Below, piece by piece: positions 1 to 10,200 of a DNA stretch of 64,000 nucleotides (positions are counted from its first letter, which is position 1; the number at the start of each line of letters is the position of its first letter). Below the pieces are notes generated by a model. The model was not told where the DNA came from. It searched no databases and was given only the letters and a program-made list of their open reading frames with translations. Source of the DNA: Bremia lactucae (Eukaryota; Oomycota; Peronosporomycetes; Peronosporales; Peronosporaceae); contig NC_090626.1 of NCBI RefSeq assembly GCF_004359215.1, positions 765,385 through 829,384 on the forward strand, written 5' to 3'. The translations under genes and the position numbers were made by a program.

Positions 1-917
1 TGCGTGAAATTGGCACGCATCCATGTTTAATGGGGTTTCGAGAACTCCAGCGACCGGTGAGTTTTGAACACTTTGAAGATTTGTACATTATTCAACCCCT
101 TATGGAGACGGATTTGTGTCGTATTATCCACTCGAAAGAAAGTTTAAGTGACGATCAAGTACAATATTTTCTCTATCAAATGCTCTGTGGGATTCACTAT
201 TTACACTCGGCGAATGTATTGCATCGGGATTTAAAACCGAGCAATATTCTCGTGAATTCCGATTGTCGGATTAAAATTTGTGACTTTGGGCTTGCAAGAC
301 ATGCAAATGATCAGGATTTAGCTGAAGGACTTTCCGAGTACGTTGTCACACGATGGTATCGAGCACCGGAGCTCTTACTCGCGAATGCCTACACGAAAGC
401 AATTGATATGTGGTCCATTGGATGCATCTTTGCGGAATTACTTGGACGGCGAATTGTTTTTCCAGGCACGTCGTATGTGAATCAATTAAAAGTTATTGTC
501 GAGATTGTGGGGACCCCCACGACTTTTAATTTTTGTGATAATCCCATTGCGCGCCGGTATGCTGGACGACAGTTTTTACTTCAAAATCCGCAGGTACCTA
601 AAATCGAGTGGGGTCAGGTTTTTCCACAAGCAAATCCAGAAGGGTTAGAGTTACTCGATCGGTTACTGCAATTTGACCCGTCAAAACGAATTACGGCTGC
701 TGAAGCATTAGAGCACTCGTACGTAAGTCAGTGGCGGAATGCACAGCTAGAAGAACCTTGTCACGCCGACGTTGCCACGAAATTGACACAGTTTGATTAT
801 GTGCAAATGTCGTACGATCCGCAGACGCTCAAGGAGCTGCTGTACCAGGAAGTAATGAAGGCGCAACATTCCTTGCCAGAGCATCAAGAAACAATTATTG
901 AGTCAGAAAGTAGCTAG
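1..917 (+). CDS. MAP kinase, 3' part (5' end outside the window)
   Basis: Serine/threonine protein kinase of the MAPK (CMGC) group, cytosol/nucleus. The frame is open from the window edge (codons from base 3), so the ATG at 30 is internal: it falls in the N-lobe before the hinge METD. Visible: catalytic loop HRDLKPSN, Mg-binding DFG, activation segment SEYVVTRWYRAPE, DMWSIGCI (subdomain IX) and the MAPK-type C-lobe ending in DPSKRITAAEALEH. The dual phosphorylation motif is S-E-Y where most MAPKs have T-x-Y; Ser is still phosphorylatable. The C-terminal tail is short (about 60 residues after the kinase core). No intron or frame break is seen in this part. Group assignment is firm; orthology to a particular MAPK is not decided. 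Confidence 0.93.
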   Translation, partial: REIGTHPCLMGFRELQRPVSFEHFEDLYIIQPLMETDLCRIIHSKESLSDDQVQYFLYQMLCGIHYLHSANVLHRDLKPSNILVNSDCRIKICDFGLARHANDQDLAEGLSEYVVTRWYRAPELLLANAYTKAIDMWSIGCIFAELLGRRIVFPGTSYVNQLKVIVEIVGTPTTFNFCDNPIARRYAGRQFLLQNPQVPKIEWGQVFPQANPEGLELLDRLLQFDPSKRITAAEALEHSYVSQWRNAQLEEPCHADVATKLTQFDYVQMSYDPQTLKELLYQEVMKAQHSLPEHQETIIESESS

Positions 918-1649
918 TATGGTTTTGAAATGCTCCCGTGATAATTCAAATTGAATTCTTTTAGTCGAGAGAGAAATTCGTGCTTTACGCGAAACGTCTC
1001 GTACTTTCTATTTTGCGAAGGTGTAATTTCTTATATAATTTTTCAAAGAAGTGTCCAAAAATTCGCTTTTCGTGATATCAAATAATTTGAATAAAGAAAC
1101 GAAAAGTAAGCGCCAAACAGGAAAAGGACGGCAGCATTTCACATTCAAGTAACATAAGCTCTCGCAAATTAAGGTCGTGTAAAAATTGAATCATAACTCG
1201 TTGATTAAATTTAGCATGTTGTCATTATATCAAAATTGCAGATTCATAACGACGTAATAGTTTTTATGGTTTGAGCTCAACAGCCAAGTCCATGAGGTAC
1301 ACGCACAATCTTCCTGCATCTTCAAATGACGCTCGGCCTTGAAGCTGTACTTTAGACCGTCTAACACCCCAAGTTAAAAGCGTTGCAGCTGGAAGAGGAG
1401 ATTCGTGCATGTACAAAATAGAAAGGAACGTACGAACTAGTGGACACACAAAATGTTGCAGGAAGAGTTGTTACTTTTGTTTTCCTCTAGCTCGCTACGA
1501 ACCCTTACGACAGAGGAAATCAGGAATGAAATTCCCAACAGTCGTTCAGCGTAAGCATGGTAACAAACAAAGATGTGCGTACCACTTTGTTGGTTCATCA
1601 CCCAAAAGCTTGCCTTTCAACACTCCTCCTCGTCAACACTGCTCGTGAC
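918..1649. other. Intergenic, no gene recognised
   Basis: AT-rich sequence downstream of the MAP kinase stop. Short open frames here (1264-1449 minus, 1409-1648 plus) have no recognisable motif. The first 150-200 bases should contain the MAPK 3' UTR and polyadenylation site, but no clear signal stands out. Confidence 0.6.
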
Positions 1650-1810
1650 TGTATCGGGGCACCTTACACTAGTGCTGGTAATTACTAGTTGACCTTACAC
1701 TGATTACAGCGAACGTGAGATGCCTCGAAACTTCACATACACAAGGGTACAGATGGAGGTTTCTAAGCAGTTAAGGGAATTCAAAGGATTAAAATTAGGG
1801 AATAACAAAG

Positions 1811-3190
1811 GGAACAGGTACAGGCACACACCACTTTTGGTATCGACACACTCGTTGAAAATGAAACAGAAATTATAAAAGGAAATGTTGTTCCACCCCC
1901 GTTTGCAGTGAGAAATATATCTGCGTTTATTCCTGGGTGTGCATCGTTCCAACTCCGCCAACATTTATACTCGGTCTTCATCATGCCGCTTGCTCCACCC
2001 TCAGAACACATTTGTGAGACGCATGAGGAAGCTGGAGAGGCAATCAAAAACGTTTGCGTGGCAAGAAGCTTCTTCAACGAAGAAATTATGCACCAAGGCC
2101 GAACAATCACCGAAAAACTAGGAAGGTATGGCTTGCTCGCGCTCATGGTGGTGGGTACAGAAGACACGCCAAACTTCAACAAGGCTTCTTATCTACTCAT
2201 GGGCAGTCACTGTTTAGCGCCAACTGAATCCAGATTCTGGGCAAGAATGGAAAGTAAGTGTAGTCGTTGCAACGCACAACCATGAGGCAAGCGATAATCT
2301 TGCAGCATTTGCGGAAGCCAGGGCGTTAAACAAGTCGTAGAAGCAGCAAATTTTGAATTTTCAAAAGGTGGAGCACCTCCTCGATTAATTTTGAGCACCA
2401 TGATGCGATCAGATCTTAGTTTTCCAGCCACTGAAAAAAAACGTTTCTCGGACGTAATAGCTAAGTTGCAAGAGCATTATTCGGGCTTGCCTCCGCACAG
2501 GCAACGCCTTCTGAAGCAGATATTATTAAACTCGCATCTATTTCAAGCACATCGACAAATGATCCAGCCTCTATCGCTATATGTGGATGGCCAAAGGGGT
2601 AAAAAAACGCAATTCGTCAGCATTTGAGTACATTGATAGAACGGCGCAAAGGCCACAAAAACGAAGATGCGTGGCCTGCGATCAAGGAAGTCACAACAAG
2701 CGCAGGTGTCGTCAGAACAAAATAAATACTTAATCTACGCCGGCTAATGCCTTCATTATGGCAAATCTCCTTGACCTTACTGCTCAAGTTACATAATTTG
2801 GTCTCACGAGAGTTGTGATATTTTTTATGCAGGTACCTTGAGATAATTTTTGCTTAGCAAGCAGCTTCTCGCGTGGACAGAAAAGGCTGAATCTTGATTT
2901 GCACCCGCGTCGAATAATGAGTTGTAAGAAAAGCTTCATACCAGTATAATTGCACCGTAGTAAACACATTGCGTTATGAGCACTGTGTCTTCTTTAAGAA
3001 ATATAATGAATTTGTAGCAGACCACAATATAGCAATATACGTACTACTTTTCAATAATCCCATCTATATCTAAAATAATCGTTCACGTCCAAGACTGTAT
3101 AGGCCGGGGATGTGGCGATATCGAATTATTTAGGGGTAAAAGCCGGTGTGTGTGGCTATACCGAAAGGGGTGTGTGGCTATACCGGCTCC
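1811..3190. mobile_element. DNA transposon with about 40-bp TIRs, nested in the LTR
   Basis: The left end GGAACAGGTACAGGCACACA and the reverse complement of the right end GGAGCCGGTATAGCCACACA continue together for 40 bases with 32 matches. The element is flanked by CAAAG on both sides (1806-1810 and 3191-3195), a 5-bp target duplication; the flanks rejoin to the expected LTR sequence. The right end holds a second internal copy of the TIR motif (GTGTGTGGCTATACCG repeated around 3147-3183). The interior holds decayed coding sequence with a zinc knuckle. Length 1380 bp suggests a non-autonomous or deleted copy. The superfamily is unresolved: the knuckle suggests MULE, but MULEs normally give 8-11 bp duplications. 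Confidence 0.78.
1908..2690 (+). pseudogene. Decayed transposase-like ORF with C-terminal zinc knuckle
   Basis: Inside the nested DNA transposon. Three plus-strand frames carry coding-like sequence: 1908-2285 (125 aa, with a helix-forming THEEAGEAIKNV stretch), 2391-2627 (78 aa) and, in another frame at about 2585-2690, GWPKGVKKRNSSAFEYIDR followed by C-x2-C-x5-H-x4-C (CVACDQGSHNKRRC). That ending resembles the tails of MULE/FAR1-type transposases in oomycetes. No DDE core is visible, so the catalytic part is deleted or unrecognisable. Frame changes mark it as non-functional. Confidence 0.45.
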
Positions 3191-3533
3191 CAAAGTAAAA
3201 CTATAAATATATTTAAATTTCTACGTAACGATCTACTACTTAACTTATTATAGTAATATTTAACTAATAATTGCGCCTCCTTGCGCACCCCACAATCGTG
3301 TCTTATAACGATTAACGGGCTTCATTTAGACTTAAATGAACCAATTAATATAGCTAATGTCTTATTGCATCAATATTACCCAATTTGGTATTATTGGAAC
3401 TATTTCAGTCAAAATTAATAAAGATATCCATTTCGTACTTCTTTATTTATTTCCTCTCATAGGATAGATAGAATTTATTTTTATAATTCCTCTTATATGA
3501 AATAATACTTATGTAACGGGACACCCCGTTGCA

Positions 3534-4858
3534 ATGACAAAACGCTGGATCCTTGCTCTGCCACCGTCGACTTCAATCGATTTATTTCAAACCGATCACT
3601 TGGCGCAACATCTAATCTTGGTGCAGCCAGTAAGTATGTCCGGAGGAATATTCACGGTCTCACGATTTTCCGCTTTTTGATTCCACGCTTAGTGTAATAA
3701 CCGACAAATTTGATGCAAACTTTAATATTTTGGCCTTGGCCGATGCTTTCTCGCCATCAAGCTGCTTCAAAGCATCTTGGTATTTGCAACGGCATCGGTT
3801 CCTCGTAATTCACATTCAATTTTGGCAACATTTTGGGCATGCCTAGAAATTTTCGAGCCAAATTAAAGAAGCAGTAAACTCAGCTTCTATGGAAGAGAGC
3901 AAAAAACACCACTTTATTTTTGCTCAACCAGCTCAATGGCATATCGTCAATCTTAATTCTACCACCCGTGATTGATATTCGGTCACCTTTGTTGGCAGCA
4001 AAATCCGCGTCGCTGTATCCAACCACTTGCAAAATGCGTTCGAGTCCTTTGTTCTTACAACCATAGAAAGACATAGATGTTTCTGTCGGATAGGTAGGTA
4101 CCTAGCAATTTTTCGTTGTCGGCGGATGAGTTCACGTTGACGTCTTGTGCACCGCAAAATAAATGTCTGTCCTCGTGCAACTTGAAGTATATTGTAAGCT
4201 ACATCAAGTGGGTGAAATGATTTCACAGTCACCACTCAGCCAGTAGTCGGTAAGAAATCGAGCTTAGATTCTTTAGATTCATTCCACGTACATTATGCGC
4301 CATTTCAAGACCGTGTCATTTAGCATGTCCATAATTCCGAGCTTCTGGTCAAATGTTTATAGAGTTACAGTAAAACATATCAACTTTCATGTCCCTTGGC
4401 CATTCAAACTACCTGACGACTGAGCTTGAGAAACCTGTCTGTCGAAACTTCGACCCCTTTCCAAATAATTGAGCTAAGTCCTTCGTGCAGTTCGCGTCCG
4501 TCGAAAGGCCGAATACCATTTTTGTATGCCTTGCATCCGGGTACCTAACTTGTACCCTGTGTCCATATTCTTAGTCACCCAAGTTTGAACGTTGGTCGTG
4601 CAACTTTATAACATGATCGGGTAAATTTTCATACCCGCCTTTACTGGCAACATGTAATGAGAAACATATCCATGTAAAAAGATACATTTATATTACACCT
4701 TTATCCTTGGACCGCCATATCCAGGCTGCGCAGTTCCATATTGCATGCTCTCATCAGCACCAAGAGTTCTGACGCATCGTCGGTCTTGGTGCTAGCATCG
4801 TCCACCGCATGGATCTAACTGTATTTACTATTTCTTACAAGATCTTCATGCTCATTGG
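3534..4858 (-). pseudogene. Ty1/copia remnant (gag fragment joined to RNase H)
   Basis: On the minus strand 3880-4235 encodes copia RNase H features: VGYSDADFAANKGDR, then TGG and MPLSWLSKNK (usual consensus GYSDADFA...SW.SKKQ). Around 4400-4580, minus strand, lies FDGRELHEGL, the start of a copia Gag. Protease, integrase and most of reverse transcriptase between them are missing, so this is an internally deleted, frameshifted copy. LTRs of its own were not found. The B-type LTR fragment at 4859 is next to it but belongs to a gypsy family. Confidence 0.7.
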
Positions 4859-5118
4859 TGTAACGGGGCATTCTATGCTAGTACTGATAACAGTACTCGT
4901 CAATCTACACTGATTACAGTGCTGTGGGGCGCCTCGTTTACTTAACGTACACGCCGTGCAGATGAAGGTTCTATCAAGCTAGAAAGTCCTAGCTACCAGA
5001 GGCTTATTCTAAGGCTTTGAAATAGAGAAAAAGGAGAACTGTATTAAAAAATATCAAGTTCCTACGTAACAATCTTCTATCTACTACTGACTTTCCTATA
5101 TTAATAACAAACTGTGCC
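4859..5118 (-). repeat. Truncated gypsy family B LTR
   Basis: Starts TGTAACGGGGCATTC and follows the family B LTR (GATTACAGTG, GGGGCGCCTCGTTTACTT, GTGCAGATGAAGGTTC) for about 260 bp, then breaks off after AATAACAAACTGTG where antisense-ORF sequence begins. In element-sense terms this is a minus-oriented LTR piece. Confidence 0.7.
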
Positions 5119-5780
5119 GTTTTTCGAACCGTTTACGGAATGCATCCAGTTTGTCACGACAGATTTCACAGCCTTTGCTTTGCACAATCTGTACAAATAC
5201 TTCCTAAGCTTTGAACAAAGGAGTGACATCCTTTGCCCGCATACGAGTGCACCACCGATACTGAAAAAAAAACATCGATGAAGAACTTCGTTTCATCCTC
5301 ACCAGGCTTATGCAGCCTGGATGAGTCGAACAACGGAATATGGTACCGATCGTTGGACATTCAGACCAACGCTTTAGGTTGCCCTTAGAGGGCAACCATG
5401 ATTTCTTTTCGAGAGCAAACCGCAAAATATTGCGGTCTCTCTACCATTGGGTCATTATAACGTTAACGCTAACATGGCTCTCGGCACGGTCCTGAGAATC
5501 ACTCGATCCTGGTAATGCATATTAGCACCACCAGTATTATTCATACTTAAGTGACTCTTACGATCACTTCGTTCCTCGTGATGCATGCTGACATCACGAG
5601 TGGTAGTCGTCCATGGAGTCATCACAAGATGACTCCGGACACCAAAAGGGTCTGACAGAGCGTCACATAACTTCGTCAACACCTCTTTGGTTGTCACGTG
5701 AGAACGCGAAGGTTTCACGGACGTGGCACCGGTTGATTCAGAGGCCTTAATAGCTTTCACCGAGTCGGGCAATGACACCA
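5119..5780 (-). pseudogene. Gypsy B antisense ORF, N-terminal half (decayed)
   Basis: Minus-strand sequence homologous to the antisense ORF of the better B copy at 18150-19852: both share NDRYHIPLFDS-like sequence, a glutamate-rich DETKFFI segment and the SICTDCAK-like stretch. Several stops and frameshifts. Adjacent sequence from 5820 onward is the other half of the same protein on the opposite strand, so this copy is split by an inversion near 5.8 kb. Confidence 0.6.
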
Positions 5781-5819
5781 GTCACCTATAATGAGAGTTG
5801 CAGCACTCGTCACAAGACA

Positions 5820-6740
5820 CGATTGTGCGGTGCGCAAGTAGGCACGGTGCACACTACAAGCTGCACCGTTTGTCTACAGAGGCAGGAATACATTGATCTC
5901 GTGGGAGGATTCATGCCCATGCTATTTTAAGGGTGCAGGCCCCATGCCTCAAAGTAAACATTTATCTTGAGATCATCATTGGAGGAGGCTCATCTCTTGT
6001 GAGATGCGCGAAGGGATTGAGAACCTCCAATCCTTTTACGAGCGCCGGAAGCGCTCGTTCTCTGATGGATCCTCTGTAGGTAAATGGGTCTCGTCGTTCT
6101 GTCGAACGAGACCCGGAGGGTTCATCATCAGTTGGAAACGAAGTTTCCATTTGATGCGAGGGTGGATACCTCGCCAAAAAAATCGAGATAATTGGTTCAA
6201 ACCCCTTTCACCTCACGGAGGTTCGAGAAGATTCAACAAAAAAATGCTTTTTACCATTCGAATTCGTCAATGGGTGTGGAGGGGAAGGGTTAATCGGGTT
6301 TGCCTCGTTCGACGAACCCGAATCAACATCGTGATTTGAATCACACCCTATATTTTTTAAGAGAGGACCTTGATCACGAGCGCTCCCGTCGCCGCAAACT
6401 AGCGGTGACGGCCGATAATGCTTCTCATGACTAGTTGAAAAGTTGTGCGCAAGTTGCGACTGATCAACTGGCGAATGAAAGGGTACATCGGTCCTTTCAA
6501 AACGAGCTGGTGACAGCTCGTCAAAAGATCTCATCCTTGAAGGATGCAGTGGGTCGTCAAATTCGTGAGAAGCAGACTCTATCACGAGACTATCATACTT
6601 TAGCTCGGAACCATCAGGCTTTGGCAGACGCCTTAGACCGTTCCGAGGTGATCCGGAATCTAATAAAGCCTTGTACTGATGGTACGGGCGGAGACGCCCA
6701 TGCCTCGAAGGATGCGCACGCATCCTTGGCGGTGTAGTAC
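5820..6740 (+). pseudogene. Gypsy B antisense ORF, C-terminal half (coiled coil)
   Basis: Plus-strand frames at about 5840-5930, 6004-6339 and 6435-6737. The last encodes a long heptad-like helix (NELVTARQKISSLKDAV ... RDYHTLARNHQALADALDRS), matching the minus-strand coiled coil at 18187-18501 nearly residue for residue. The region before it (GIENLQSFYERRKRSF) matches 18524-18826 minus. Not a cellular gene: it occurs only with B-type LTRs here. Confidence 0.6.
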
Positions 6741-6879
6741 ACAAAATGGGCCGAAATGCATGGGCACTTCCACTACATGTTCTGGTAGGTCTACCGTAGA
6801 TAGTTGTTAACATTGAATGAAAGAATGTTTGCTCTTCCGTTTTTGACAGAATTTCATTTCTGTCGGTCAAACGCATCAG

Positions 6880-8990
6880 CGATGCAATCTTGTACGAAAC
6901 GGACCACTAGTTCTCTAATTAGTAGGAATTCATCCGCGGACTCGGTTTAAGTTTTATCTTCAGTGCGACCGGTGCGCACTGCGGAGATGTCATTCTCCTC
7001 ATTAGTGAAAGTAGTATCGTTCTCACTAATTTTATTGCTTTCGATGCTGAGTCGTTCACCATCGTTATCAACGTCAGTGCATTATCGCCAATTGCTTCAC
7101 AGTCCTGCAATAATATAGACCGCATATTCCGCGGCATCTCACCAGAAGCTCAAAGGCATCCTACAAGCGAAGAGCATGCTCCGCATCATATCCATGATGG
7201 TGCTGTACATTCGCTCTACTTTCTTACTTGCTTGATTACGTGGCTCGCACACCTGCCGCACCAATACCAGTGTCCTTGCAGAATAGCTCCAATGTCCTAT
7301 ATTCTTTTCCACCGTCAGTCCTCAAAACGTGAATTCGACAGTTGAACTGTTGCTTAAAGAAAGCCATGAAGTGCTTGAACTTTTGAGCTGCAACATCCTT
7401 GGACTTGGCCAAGAAAACGCTACAGTAATTAGCCAGATGTCGATTAAATTTACCATGTACCGGTTGCCCAACCTGTCGTGCGGAGTCATAAGTCCCTTGA
7501 AGTCGGAGCATATGAGCTCCACAAATCACATCGATCGGCGCGATTCTTACAGTGTCCTTTTGCGACTGCGGGTTCTTAGTTTGTTTCCCTTGGGCGCAAT
7601 TCAAGTAGTTCGCGCACAGCTCATCCGTGAGCTGTATTCCTGAAAATAGTGTCGTAATTAAGATGCGCAAGCCGTTTATGAAAGTGCACAAGCAGACCTT
7701 TCTGTACATCCTGGTCGGCGTCCTCCTCGTGTTGCGTAAGTACTGACATCAGCACGTCTCCACCTGTCGTATCTAGTTCGCATTTTGTGCGCGCACACCA
7801 ACACGTTATTGCGTACTCCCACGTCGAAAACAGCCGGTCTTTCGTTCAATGTGGCTACCACACGGAACTAGCCCCGGTGTGGTATACGACACCCTTTACG
7901 CTCCAACAATCCGTACGAAATTTATCACTCTCGAGGTTTTCCGCGAAGTATACATCCGTCAAGCGCACCTGGGTTCTTTTCCTCATTACTGTCGTTGTAA
8001 TAATCACACTTCCCCGCATCGTTATGCGCAGGTGACCACTATCCGTAGCAACGCACTCGCTGAAGTAGTTCTCAAGGTCTCCCAGCATTGAAGCGTCATT
8101 TACCAGGTGTCGACTCGATCCGCTATAGAGGATCCAGTATTCTTCCTTGACACTTGTTACACCAATGGCGAGGACGAAATTTACATTCACCGTCGCTCTT
8201 TGCTCAGCGCTGCGGTCGGGACACGCTATCTTCAGATGTCCTGGCATTCCACAATTGTAGCACGTGCGCACATCTCGACGGTCCTTGCGATTGTCTGTTC
8301 GATTGTTGTGGTAAGCCCGGCACCCTTTGTTGACGGTGTTAACCACGTCCTTTCCGAAATCCTATCCGCGCAGTTCGATCAGTCGACTGCACGAAAAGTG
8401 CGCAAGCTCTTTCACCTGCCACAAATAGTCTATGCGCGTGAGGTTTAACCTCGCCAAAATCGACACCCTCATACTAGGGTCAGCGTAATGTACAATGTTG
8501 TCTTGAATTAGGCTGTCAGCACCTTCACACGCTTCACGAACGGACACCAAGTACAAGTAATGCTTCGTCCATCTTCGCTTGGGGCTCTTGGGAGCTGTGA
8601 AACTTATCATAGTTTGTGCGGGAGTGATCTTCGTCGCAAATGTATGGAGTTGACGCTGCATAGCATGCTCTAGCGTAGGTTGCTTTTTTCCACCACCCCT
8701 GGACCTGTTGATTGTAATATCGCTCCGCCATCCCGGTCAAGTGGTGCCCTAATACGTCCACCTTGACGTCTTCACTACACTGTTAACCACTTGCTCGCTC
8801 TGCAATCATGATCTGCCTTAAAAATCTCTTGTCGCACGATAGAAAACCACTTCCGAGTCCTTGATACAATTTCTTACCATCAAAAGGTCGGCGGCCCAGC
8901 TTCCTTTGTCGCGTATCCGGCACGCGGTCGTATTGAAGTCCCGTCGTCTGTTACTGAACTTATCCGTTCGGCTGTTTAACTTCCAATACT
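6880..8990 (-). pseudogene. Ty1/copia gag-protease-integrase remnant
   Basis: Minus strand, in order: Gag start with RRPFDGKKLYQGLGSGF (about 8800-8910) and GHHLTGMAERYYNQQVQGWW (8534-8761); zinc knuckle CYNCGMPGHLKIAC and protease motif WILYSGSSRHLVND (7855-8346; the usual Asp-Ser-Gly is Tyr-Ser-Gly, so the catalytic Asp is lost); GAG-pre-integrase and integrase core with LRTDGGKEYRTLELFCKDTG (7236-7709); then integrase tail KVERMYSTIMDMMRSMLF and LPLSFW-type sequence near 7090-7230. Reverse transcriptase and RNase H are absent. Frameshifts at each module boundary. No LTRs identified. Confidence 0.8.
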
Positions 8991-9573
8991 AGTATTGCTG
9001 CTGCATTTCCCATACTAATCTTTTTTTTTTTAATTAAGCATACTAACAGTAATATTACTACTAGCATTCCGATATTAATTTTTGTGTTTCACTAATTATG
9101 GTGGTATCGCCTGTTCCGATTCTAATATTGCTGCCCCAAACGCCATCGTATAAACGCCATCGTACAGAAAAAGCGTTATCTTACACCCCTCATTTTAGCG
9201 CCCTAATCACTAAAATCGTAGCCGAAACGAAACCTTAAGAGTCGTCTGGTTCCAGTGTGGTGGAGGCGTCGGCTAATACATGGGTAAATAATAAAGAAAC
9301 AAATCTAAAGACTTAAACAAAATGAACCTGGCAAAATATCAATAATTTTAATTGAAAAACCTGTTCACAGAAAAAATGTAGTACCGCATTAGTTTCACTT
9401 AAAAATGCGAAACATAATAAACGAGTTGAATAGAAAGCAGTAAAAACGCCCCTTACTGGTTGTAATATTTTATTCACCTCCTTTCAAAATATTATAAACA
9501 GGTTATCCCAAATATTATTTCTTTATTTCTAAATCAAAATGTAAAACAAAAAAAAATATACGATCCTAACCGT
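8991..9573. other. AT-rich intergenic sequence, nothing recognised
   Basis: Rich in A/T runs with repeated CATACTAATNTT / CATACTAACAG-like words around 9000-9080 that could be decayed repeat ends. No coding potential, RNA gene or LTR terminus was seen. Confidence 0.5.
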
Positions 9574-10200
9574 TCAGCTAATATCGCTTATATAGAAAAA
9601 AAGTGACACGTAATGCTGCGGCAGCACTGGCTGTGACGCTTGCGCCATCTTAACGTTGGCTTCTGTACCAGCGTATCCAGGCTCTCTTGCATCAAAGTGC
9701 GTTGATGGCGATACGGCGTACGACACACGCCTCGGTGGTGACACGTCCAACGCCTCTCTGATCATGGTCTTGCCCTGTCCCAATACCAAACCAAAAACAC
9801 TAGCTTCGCGACCCTTCAAACGCTCCTTCTCCTCCAGTCGCCCATGCGACGTCTCCATGCGCTCCTTGAGGCCCGTGAGTAGATCCAGCAGCTTGCTCTG
9901 CGTGTCCCTTGTTTCCGCCTTGACCTCTTCTTTCACCTCCAGGGCGCCGGCTCTTTTGCGACTGGCGTCTGCCCTCCGCTGCTGACGACCTTCAGCCGCA
10001 GCCACTTCTTGGGCTCATAAATTTTTAGAGTTTGCAAGTCGAGAGGATCCTGTGAAAAGTAGAAGTGATATTGTCTTAACGTCTACAAACAATATTTCTT
10101 GCGCTCTCTACCATCCAACCAATTTATAAACCGATCATAGCTGCACCCACCTGCCGAGAGCGGTCGGCCGAACTTCAACAGATCTCCCACCATCTTGCAT
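9574..10200 (-). pseudogene. Fragment of a transposon-associated Myb/SANT-like protein (tentative)
   Basis: A minus-strand frame 9574-10005 (no ATG; open from a GTG) is charged and helical (SKLLDLLTGLKERMETSHGR, EEKERLKGREASVFGL), typical of the C-terminal coil of Myb/SANT-like accessory proteins of oomycete DNA transposons. Just upstream on the same strand, KMVGDLLKFGRP followed by a GT and an AG about 105 nt later could be the preceding exon. It is cut at about 10200 by the gypsy B integrase. Family is an inference from composition and layout only. Confidence 0.3.

Larger units (their letters stand above)
1650..3533. repeat. Solo LTR, gypsy family B, split by a DNA transposon
   Basis: The left half (1650-1810) begins TGTATCGGGGCACC and matches the ends of the family B LTRs at 4859, 14569 and 19996-20476. 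The right half (3191-3533) carries the other LTR half and ends ATGTAACGGGACACCCCGTTGCA. Joined without the insert the LTR is about 504 bp, close to the 481 bp copy at 19996-20476. Flanks are GTGAC (1645-1649) and ATGAC (3534-3538), an almost exact 5-bp target duplication, so this is a solo LTR. The interior 1811-3190 is a separate transposon. Confidence 0.75.
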
